NCBI GenBank assembly: GCA_005223375.1
Contig: RXOD01006014.1
Span: 1-11,609 of the forward strand
Direction of reading: 5' to 3'
DNA: 11,609 nt
Origin: Amoebophrya sp. AT5.2
Lineage: Eukaryota; Sar; Dinophyceae; Syndiniales; Amoebophryaceae
The position numbers and the translations under genes are program-made. Below, piece by piece: positions 1 to 5,972 of this stretch (its first letter is position 1; the number at the start of each line of letters is the position of its first letter). Below the pieces are notes generated by a model that saw only the letters and a program-made list of their open reading frames with translations, searched no databases and had not been told where the DNA came from.

Positions 1-303
1 CACTGCGAGAGCCACGCTCATGGAGACTCGCGAGTGCATCTGAGGCGGCCACAACGGGTCCGCGATACGTCGAACAGCTGTAAACAAAAATAAGCAGCGT
101 CGTTGTCCCGGCTGGCTTACATTCGCCCGGCGGTTCTCCTGGCATCGTGCGCCTTGCTTCGTTAGTGCTTTCGATCCCGCCGCTTCGTGGCCCGAACTTG
201 GAAAAGTACTTATGCGCGCACAATCGTTGAACGAAATTGAGCCTGTCCTTGGCACCGTTGATCGCGTGCTGCTGTAGCGGCCGCTGGAAACGTCTCTCGG
301 GAG

Positions 304-363
304 ATCAATTCGTTTTCGATCCCGCATGGGATTGTGGCTCCACTGAGGTGGGCCCCGTCTTTC
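304..363 (+). repeat. Dispersed structured repeat, copy 1
   Basis: This 60-base copy matches 3809-3870 in the same orientation. The first 14 bases (atcaattcgttttc) are identical. The last 31 bases (333-363) differ at one position. Between them lies a hairpin with stem 319-323/328-332 (ATCCC / GGGAT) around the loop GCAT. A second possible hairpin pairs ccac (340-343) with gtgg (348-351) around tgag. The single substitution in the right-hand block falls in that loop. Orientation is arbitrary because the transcribed strand is unknown. Confidence 0.85.
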
Positions 364-405
364 CCATGCTGTTTACGATGTACCCAAATCGTAAACAGCA
401 TGGGA
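362..405. repeat. Perfect 18-base inverted repeat with 8-base spacer
   Basis: Arm tcccatgctgtttacgat (362-379) is followed by an 8-base spacer (380-387) and its exact reverse complement (388-405). The left arm overlaps the last two bases of dispersed repeat copy 1. The outer eight bases of the right arm (gcatggga, 398-405) also occur at 324-331 inside the repeat, so an alternative pairing of 324-331 with 362-369 is possible. No such arm follows the second copy of the repeat. It could be a terminator-like hairpin, a small mobile-element remnant or a structured RNA. Confidence 0.85.
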
Positions 406-410
406 GGAGC

Positions 411-476
411 AGCTGAATCAGACACTTCCCGTCGCAGACAGCTGAATGAGACACTGACGCAGACACTTCCCGTTGC
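411..476. repeat. Imperfect tandem duplication
   Basis: Unit 1 is 411-439 and unit 2 is 440-476. Both begin agctgaat and contain agacact and acttcccgt. Unit 2 is longer because of a small internal duplication that repeats the gacact core. It lies immediately after the 18-base inverted repeat, so this whole spot seems prone to local rearrangement. Confidence 0.7.
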
Positions 477-682
477 GCGTAACTATGGAGGTCGTTTCAC
501 TTTCACTTTCTTCTTTATCTTCATACGGAGAACGTGCCACCACGGCGATCGTTGCTTCTACTCGTCCAAGTCATTTTCTCTCGTGTCTGTGAGAGACGCA
601 GAGCCGACCCACGATCACTTTCAGTATCTATCGTCGGGCTATCTTCATTTATTCAAGTGGTTCCGACATCGAAGACGGCTAA

Positions 683-2212
683 CTAGGTGCGCCTCCCATG
701 GTCTCGAAAAATTTGTGTTAATTTACCAACTTCTTCGTCTTGCTGGCTTTCGCTTTCCGCAGCGTTGATATAAAATTTCAACTGATCAGCTTGTTTTTTT
801 CGTGCATCAGAGGTTCGAGGCGTCGCCCACGGAAAATACGCGATCAGGGTCTTGACGCCGCCCTTGCCCTCGAGTGAGAAATAGCGACGCAGATAATCTT
901 TGGGAAACATAAAAAACCCTTTCAGTGCGCGGGTCGTCCGGTACAAATCGATAGCGCAAACGAAGTCGAGGTCCGCAATTTCTTCTGCCCGAAACGGTCG
1001 TTCGCGCTTAGTGCCGGAGAAGGCGGCCATTTTCATGTTACCTCCGGTGCGATCTGCTACAGGAGCGTTCACTATCCGGTGAAACACGTTGTGGGGACCG
1101 ATTTGAGCGTTCGTACCCGAACGGGCTGCCACGGCCACCGACGGGAAAAGCAAACCCAAACCCAGCTTCGCGTAGAACTGCTGCTCCAGCTGAATGAAGG
1201 CTGCACTCTGGAGCCGCGACTGGGCGCTCATGTGTGCCTGCAGGGCACGGAAGCATTCGTGCCGGGGTAACGCGCGCGATGTATTCCAGACTTCCTCCAG
1301 GTGCTGCGCGACGGTCTCCGGGTCCACCGCTTCTTCGGGATGAAACCTCACGTGGCCTAAAAATTTCCGCTCGCGCTCCCTCCACTGAGATGGAAAAGTA
1401 AAGAAAGTTGGTTGTTCGACGTCACCCGTAGGCGTACACGGAAACGACAAAAAGAACTCGGGAAGGCCAGCTCGGTTGCGGTGCGTGGAAAACTCGTAGC
1501 GATAACGGAGAGAGCTGATTCCGGTGGTTGCCCTTATGATAAATGGCACCCATGAATCCTCAGTGCTGCTAGCGGCGGCGGGCAGCTCATTGCCGTCGCT
1601 ATCTTTGTCGACTTCTTCCGCCGCTTCGCGCTCTGCTCCTTCCGGTCTGCGTCGCGATATCCGAAACAGTGCACAGCCGGGCCAGCCAAATGGCAATCGA
1701 TAGAAACTGTAGCGTGGGTCCGCACGAGAAACCGCTGAGCAGAAAATATCGACACCAATTCCATGTCTGTTTCTGTTCATCGCGCCATTGACGAAGCTCT
1801 GTCTCGTCTGCTGTTCGTGGCCTCCAGACGAGTACCTGACTGCACGTCCAGATTTTCGTACCTCCGGCGCACCAGCACCAGCTTGCGGCTGCGCTCGCCC
1901 TTCAGAGGAATCTGTGTCTTCATTCGCGGCTGGGTGTGTGCACATCCCGTGCTGCTGCTCCTCCGTAGTGCTCCTTCTGTTGTCGTCGAGGGACGTCGAT
2001 GAAGATTTTTCACGCCGAGTTCTGCAGGCGGCGCCGGTCGCGGCCCGTGGTTTCGTGCTGGAGCAAGTAGAAGGGGTCTGCGTATGCGTAGCTTCCCCGC
2101 GCGCTAGACTCGAAAAGGCGGCCGCGGCGGGCGTGCGTAGCTTGCGTCGCGCACGCACCTGGAGGGCGCATTGACGAAAAACGGCTCGGTGGACGACTGC
2201 AACGGCAACCAT
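683..2212 (-). CDS. Gene A: unrecognised two-block protein, paralog of gene B
   Basis: The 509-residue product is not a family I can name. It aligns along most of its length with gene B, which supports it as real coding sequence. Block 1 (about 154-185) has FCSAV and LPFGWPGCALFR, against FCSTV and LPYVWPAAALFR in B. Block 2 (about 300-440) has TVAQ, RHECFRAL, LEQQFYAKL, LFPSV, IGPHNVFHRI, AFSGTKRERPF, EEIADLDFVC and GFFMFP. The order of elements in block 2 (helix with Glu, strand, H-R-I, then an aromatic-rich FVC...GFFMFP strand pair) loosely recalls PD-(D/E)XK nuclease-like domains, but the usual Q-x-K-like position reads F-H-R. This is a fold-level guess only. The first 39 residues lack acidic residues and are Ala/Arg/Val-rich, like a mitochondrial presequence. 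The segment from about 40 to 150 is low complexity, and other frames are open there, so an unseen intron or different start is possible. The ATG lies 93 bases after the gene B stop. Confidence 0.72.
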   Translation of the reverse strand: MVAVAVVHRAVFRQCALQVRARRKLRTPAAAAFSSLARGEATHTQTPSTCSSTKPRAATGAACRTRREKSSSTSLDDNRRSTTEEQQHGMCTHPAANEDTDSSEGRAQPQAGAGAPEVRKSGRAVRYSSGGHEQQTRQSFVNGAMNRNRHGIGVDIFCSAVSRADPRYSFYRLPFGWPGCALFRISRRRPEGAEREAAEEVDKDSDGNELPAAASSTEDSWVPFIIRATTGISSLRYRYEFSTHRNRAGLPEFFLSFPCTPTGDVEQPTFFTFPSQWRERERKFLGHVRFHPEEAVDPETVAQHLEEVWNTSRALPRHECFRALQAHMSAQSRLQSAAFIQLEQQFYAKLGLGLLFPSVAVAARSGTNAQIGPHNVFHRIVNAPVADRTGGNMKMAAFSGTKRERPFRAEEIADLDFVCAIDLYRTTRALKGFFMFPKDYLRRYFSLEGKGGVKTLIAYFPWATPRTSDARKKQADQLKFYINAAESESQQDEEVGKLTQIFRDHGRRT

Positions 2213-2305
2213 GGGCGTTGTGGAATCTATTACGACGGAGCGAAGCGGTGAAGTGCTTCCTTGTAAGTAACACGTGCTGGAAGACCTGCGTCTACAGTGT
2301 GGTCG

Positions 2306-3679
2306 CTATGAAAGCGAAAGGGGCCGCAGCGCTCCTTCCTCAGTGATCCCGCTATGCTGTTGCTGGGAACGGTCGCCTACTGGAGAAGCGGCGGCGAGAA
2401 TACTGCCCAATTTATGAAGCTGCGAAACCCTATCTGTCGATGATGCGTCGATGTGATAGAGACGGAACTCCGCCTGCCGAGCTCGAGTCTTTTCGGTCTG
2501 CGGCATTCCTGATGGGGTATGAAACAAGCAAAATAATTTGCCCGGCTGGTCTTCAGTCCGCAGGTTTTCGTGAAGCATGGCAATCGGAAGCATGTAGAAG
2601 CCGCGCAAATCGTGTCTGTTCTCACACATGTCCAAGAAGCACACAAACTCCAGATCAGCAACTTCTTCACGAGTGAATGGGCGTTCGCTCTTTGCCCCCG
2701 AAAAAGCAGAAAATCTGGCTGCACGCAGTCCCCTTTCAGCGTTCTTGGAACTAACTGTTGCGATTCTGTGGTAGATCTTGTACGGACCCACTTGAATCTT
2801 ACCGGCTCCACCACCGGGAGCCACTGTCGGGAAGGACACCTCCAAGTGCAACTTTGAATAAAAACTGCTCTCGAGCTGCAACAGAGCCCGACACTTCGCA
2901 GCGGTACGCTCGTTCATGTACGGTAACAGTCCACGGTAGCAGTCGTGCCTTGAGGCGGGATACAAGCCGTCCTGCGTCTTCGAAAGCGCGATGAGTGTTT
3001 GGGCGACCGTGTCTACTTCAACGCAATCATCTTCTCTGAAATAGCTCCACAGACCGGTTCTTGGGTTTTCCGCGGGTCGGAGAAAAAACCTGTGCTGTCC
3101 TTGCTCTACTTCTGACACGAAGAACGCCGGCAGACCCGCTAGCTCAGCTCGGTTACTGAAATGAATCATCCTTGATTGCCCGTGAGGTGCGGGGTCCTTC
3201 GGACGGACAGTTCTACTTGTCCTGATCGAAATTGGGCGCCACATGCACGCTGTTGTGTCAGCAGAAGAAGTAGCAGACGGAGACGAGGAGGTTGCGTCTC
3301 TGCCAGTCCCGGCCTGCTGCGCAGCAGAATGTCCTCCGCCATCGTCGACGTATCGAAAGAGCGCCGCAGCTGGCCAAACATAGGGGAGGGTCAAAAAGCG
3401 TAGGCGCGCATCAAAGGCTGTGACCGTAGAACAGAAGAAGCTAACGCCCTCAACGTGGCTGTTGACGTGTTCAACCTTCTGTTCGGCAGAAAGTTGCTGC
3501 CTCCTCTCGCGTCGCGCTGCGGGAACGAGGCCAGAGTCGCTCGCCGCCCTTCCCCCGATGCTACCCATGAAGCGACGCACCGCGCCGCAAAGGAAAATCG
3601 GAGGCGGCGTATTTCTCCTGCTGGTTTTCACTGCGAGACTTGCAGCGAAGACCTGCGCTTTTGGTGACGACGATAACAT
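2306..3679 (-). CDS. Gene B: unrecognised two-block protein, paralog of gene A
   Basis: The 457-residue product is a tandem paralog of gene A, and its function is unknown. Block 1 (about 78-110) contains GVSFFCSTV and LPYVWPAAALFRY. After a variable Ser/Ala-rich linker, block 2 (about 223-368) contains TVAQ, SRHDCYRGL, LQLESSFYSKL, VSFPTVAP, QVGPYKIYHRI, AFSGAKSERPF, REEVADLEFVCFLD and LRGFYMLP. The start is well supported: an in-frame TGA lies 27 bases upstream of this ATG. The first 47 residues contain no Asp or Glu and several Arg/Lys, resembling an organelle-targeting presequence. Conserved residues fall in blocks while the linkers differ in length and composition, as expected for two functional but diverged copies rather than a fresh duplication. 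A resemblance of block 2 to restriction-endonuclease-like folds is possible, but no complete catalytic set is visible. Confidence 0.78.
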   Translation of the reverse strand: MLSSSPKAQVFAASLAVKTSRRNTPPPIFLCGAVRRFMGSIGGRAASDSGLVPAARRERRQQLSAEQKVEHVNSHVEGVSFFCSTVTAFDARLRFLTLPYVWPAAALFRYVDDGGGHSAAQQAGTGRDATSSSPSATSSADTTACMWRPISIRTSRTVRPKDPAPHGQSRMIHFSNRAELAGLPAFFVSEVEQGQHRFFLRPAENPRTGLWSYFREDDCVEVDTVAQTLIALSKTQDGLYPASRHDCYRGLLPYMNERTAAKCRALLQLESSFYSKLHLEVSFPTVAPGGGAGKIQVGPYKIYHRIATVSSKNAERGLRAARFSAFSGAKSERPFTREEVADLEFVCFLDMCENRHDLRGFYMLPIAMLHENLRTEDQPGKLFCLFHTPSGMPQTEKTRARQAEFRLYHIDASSTDRVSQLHKLGSILAAASPVGDRSQQQHSGITEEGALRPLSLS

Positions 3680-4458
3680 GTTTTTTTGAGTAGATACGTA
3701 AGGCTTTCAGGTCGGCACGAGCGAGGCGGAGGAAGAGATTGCAAAGATAGAACGAAGACGAACATCAGTAAGTGAACGATCGAAGAGAGCTCAGCAATGA
3801 ACTATGAAATCAATTCGTTTTCATACCACGCATGTGGTCTGTGGCTCCACTGTGGTGGGCCCCGTCTTTCAGCCGTGGCGAGGCGAGTTACAGCACAAAG
3901 TGATAGGCAAACGAGCGAACCCTACGCGTAACTTGCGAAGTAGAAGTGAAAGCGACAAGTAAAGCGTCTACCTGTTGTAGAGTTTGTGTAGTCGAGAAGA
4001 GAAGAAACTAGAAGAGTGCGGGAAGCGCAACGTAAGTCTATCACTGGGGAGATCTTCTGGTGGAGAACGAACAAAGCTGCGGAGCTGGAGCAAAGCTTCA
4101 TCTTTTTCGCCGGCGTAATTTCCCAAAAACTATTGCAGAATATGTGAATCACGACTGGGTGCCCAGTCAGAACTACAGTCCTACAACACTACTGGAGAAT
4201 TTCGAGCGAAACCTGGTGTAGCTGCTTTCTACGGAAGCAAACAACAGTACTGTACCCGAACAAAAGAACAAAATTACTGTAGGTTTTTCAGTAATGCACT
4301 TCTCGCATCACATCACATCACGAAAACTAGATTTTCTGATTGTGGTCCGCACAGCGCCCGCACAATGACATGAACAACACGAGCTCGAGAGCTCGCGCAT
4401 GTAGCGGCTGGCGTTATTCATGAGCCTGCTTTACAGTGACAATCGGCTACTCGTCACT
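3680..4458. other. Long intergenic region between the RAD51 paralog and gene B
   Basis: No credible gene is seen. A 76-residue minus-strand frame at 3922-4152 has no recognisable features. The region holds dispersed repeat copy 2 (3809-3870). It also has three short inverted repeats: 4153-4159/4162-4168 (gactggg/cccagtc), 4273-4279/4289-4295 (attactg/cagtaat) and 4380-4386/4389-4395 (cgagctc/gagctcg). A three-unit CATCA microsatellite lies at 4306-4320. On the minus strand it serves as the 3' flank of the RAD51 paralog and the promoter side of gene B. Confidence 0.6.
3809..3870 (+). repeat. Dispersed structured repeat, copy 2
   Basis: This 62-base copy matches 304-363. The left block atcaattcgttttc is identical, and the right block (3840-3870) differs at one base. 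The central hairpin has stem ACCAC / GTGGT (3825-3829/3834-3838) around the same GCAT loop. Relative to copy 1, two of the five pairs have changed on both sides (T-A to C-G and C-G to A-T), so pairing is kept. The second hairpin, ccac (3847-3850) with gtgg (3855-3858), is unchanged. It sits about 130 bases upstream of the gene B start codon. Confidence 0.85.
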
Positions 4459-5583
4459 TCAGTTTGTCGCCAACGAAATGGATTTCAGCACCAAAAGGTC
4501 GTTTCTCGTGAGCACCAGCGTGTGATCGACCAGGTGCGAAAAAAACTGCCCCAGCGCGGGCTTCATAAATAGCTGTGCGGTCTCTGTCTTTCCATCCTTC
4601 GCACTGGCTCCACCCTCACAATTTTCGTTTGCTCGCAAAACATCGAGCGATCGGTCATCCATGCTCCTGCCTTTCTCGTCGTCTTTGTTGCGTCCGCTTA
4701 CTACTGGTTTCGCTGTAATCACGCGCCGCCATTTTGCTGCCAGCCGTGCGTGCGGTATCTCGAGGCCTGGACGAGTTGCACTGCTTTCGTCCCCGCCAAG
4801 TCCGACAGGAGCATCTGCTTCCCCATCCCCACGCTGCCCTTTCCCCGGCGGACCTCCGATGCTACTGCCTGCTTCTTTTATAGCGCGGGGCCGGTCTTCG
4901 GCAGGCTCTCCGCCGTCCTTCACTCCAAGCGGAGAACTATCTCGCGGCGCAAAACCACGATCGTCGGCAAAACTGTATCCCGGATAAAGCACGTTGTCTG
5001 CAAACGGCACTACGCCTCCCCGCGTCAGGTGGTTCACAACAATGCATATGGTGCCGCATTTTCGTAGCTTGGCCAGGAGAGAAAAGAGCTGCGCATTCGA
5101 GTTTCCCTCGCCAAGTTCACCCGCGCGCACGAAAAACGCGATCGAATCGAGCACCACCAGGTCGAGTTTCTTGTTCCGTGTTGTCACTGCCCTCTCTTCC
5201 TCGTCCAAAAGCCGGGTTAGTTCCGCGAAATCGAGGACGCGACGATATCGGATGTTGGCTCTTCGCGCTGCGTTCGAAGATCTTGTAGCGGCTGCCCACG
5301 GCGCTGCTTGCTGCGACGTCCCGCCCTCAGTGTCGAGAACAAGGACAGTCCTGATGTCCCGGTCGGCCCCCGCAACGCCGGCATCGCTTTGGCCTTCTGG
5401 AGGTCGCGTCCCGCCCTCTCCTTCTAGGGGTGCTTCGTAAATGTAGTTGAGGAATTTCTGCAAAAAAAGACTCTTGCCAACGCCGGGGAGACCGACGAGC
5501 TGGTAGACCCCGTTCGTAAATCCGCGGCCACCAAGAAACCGATCGATCGCGTCATCGCCGGTGGAGAGATACCGAACGCCCAT
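4459..5583 (-). CDS. RAD51-family recombinase paralog (RAD51C-like ATPase core)
   Basis: This RecA/RAD51-superfamily ATPase has 374 residues. Proteins of this family bind ATP and assist homologous recombination with RAD51 in the nucleus. The core opens with LSTGDDAIDRFLGG (6-19). Walker A is GLPGVGKS (31-38), followed by VLVLDTEGG (80-88). Walker B is LDLVVLDSIAFFVR (140-153), and VVNHLTRGG (182-190) corresponds to the strand before loop L2. The closing KPALGQFFSHLVDHTLVL (341-358) matches the PALG...W...R-L segment of RAD51 paralogs. Two oddities stand out. There is no N-terminal helix-hairpin-helix domain before the core. About 150 residues of Gly/Pro/charged low-complexity sequence (about 191-340) sit in the L2 region. 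The VLDSIAFFVR stretch recalls RAD51C more than RAD51B, RAD51D or XRCC2, but I would not assign orthology. The frame stays open about 90 bases upstream without an ATG, so an upstream exon cannot be excluded. Confidence 0.88.
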   Translation of the reverse strand: MGVRYLSTGDDAIDRFLGGRGFTNGVYQLVGLPGVGKSLFLQKFLNYIYEAPLEGEGGTRPPEGQSDAGVAGADRDIRTVLVLDTEGGTSQQAAPWAAATRSSNAARRANIRYRRVLDFAELTRLLDEEERAVTTRNKKLDLVVLDSIAFFVRAGELGEGNSNAQLFSLLAKLRKCGTICIVVNHLTRGGVVPFADNVLYPGYSFADDRGFAPRDSSPLGVKDGGEPAEDRPRAIKEAGSSIGGPPGKGQRGDGEADAPVGLGGDESSATRPGLEIPHARLAAKWRRVITAKPVVSGRNKDDEKGRSMDDRSLDVLRANENCEGGASAKDGKTETAQLFMKPALGQFFSHLVDHTLVLTRNDLLVLKSISLATN

Positions 5584-5972
5584 TAATATCTGTAGCGTTG
5601 TCTTTTCAGTTCGTAAACGTGGGCGAATTGTACGTGCGGAGGGTGTAAGTGGTTTGCCAGTGCTCCAGAGAAGAGAAGGTTAGCACAATGTTGTTTCCGA
5701 AGTCGCTTGGCCATTGAGGATGCTCTTTCTTACTACTCCTCCGGCGACAAGATTGTTTGCTTCCTCGAAGAAAAGCGAGACAAATTTGCATCACGCTCCT
5801 TCACTCCGACGCAGAATTTTTCACTCCGGCTCCTATCTCAGCAATTCGGTGTCTCCTCTGGCCAAACATTTCCTTTTTTCTTTTCTTCTAGAAGTAATTC
5901 CCGTGCGGCTCGTGTCAAACACGGAGCGCAAAAACAAATGAGTGAATGCTCTAGGTCTACTTCCTAAAAGTC
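5584..5972. other. Intergenic region upstream of the RAD51 paralog
   Basis: I see no supported gene. The plus strand has a pyrimidine-rich run at about 5870-5889 followed by AG, which mimics a 3' splice site, but no plus-strand exon could be built around it. Short open frames exist on both strands with no recognisable content. The region is the 5' flank of the RAD51 paralog and the 3' flank of the next gene to the right. Confidence 0.5.

Larger units (their letters stand above)
1..682. other. Intergenic region downstream of gene A
   Basis: No convincing gene is visible here. Open frames on either strand are short, Arg/Ser/Cys-rich and run across repeats. The stretch holds one copy of the dispersed 60-base structured element (304-363), a perfect 18-base inverted repeat (362-405), an imperfect tandem duplication (411-476) and a pyrimidine-rich tract at about 495-524. 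I found no tRNA-like cloverleaf. In the minus-strand sense it is the 3' flank of gene A, so part of it may be that gene's 3' untranslated region. Confidence 0.6.

Noticed and set aside
333..345. Possible spliced-leader RNA similarity (TTGTGGCTCCAC) in the dispersed repeat
   Set aside because: Only the short word TGGCTC matches the known dinoflagellate leader. The rest of the leader and a donor GT in the right place are absent.
334..768. 144-residue plus-strand open frame
   Set aside because: It starts inside the dispersed repeat, crosses the hairpin and tandem duplication, and overlaps the 3' end of gene A antisense. Its composition is Arg/Phe/Ser-rich with no recognisable motif.
1379..1393. 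Partial match (ctccactgagatgg) inside gene A to the dispersed repeat
   Set aside because: Only 13 of 14 bases match, without the flanking blocks, and it lies within conserved-length coding sequence. Probably chance.
3922..4152. 76-residue minus-strand frame upstream of gene B
   Set aside because: No motif, low similarity to anything recognisable and no support from context. The length is within chance for this region.
5707..5967. Plus-strand frame reading AIEDALSYYSSGDKIVCFLEEKRD with a downstream polypyrimidine-AG
   Set aside because: It has no ATG start, no matching exons on the plus strand and no recognised domain. It lies in an intergenic region and is probably chance.
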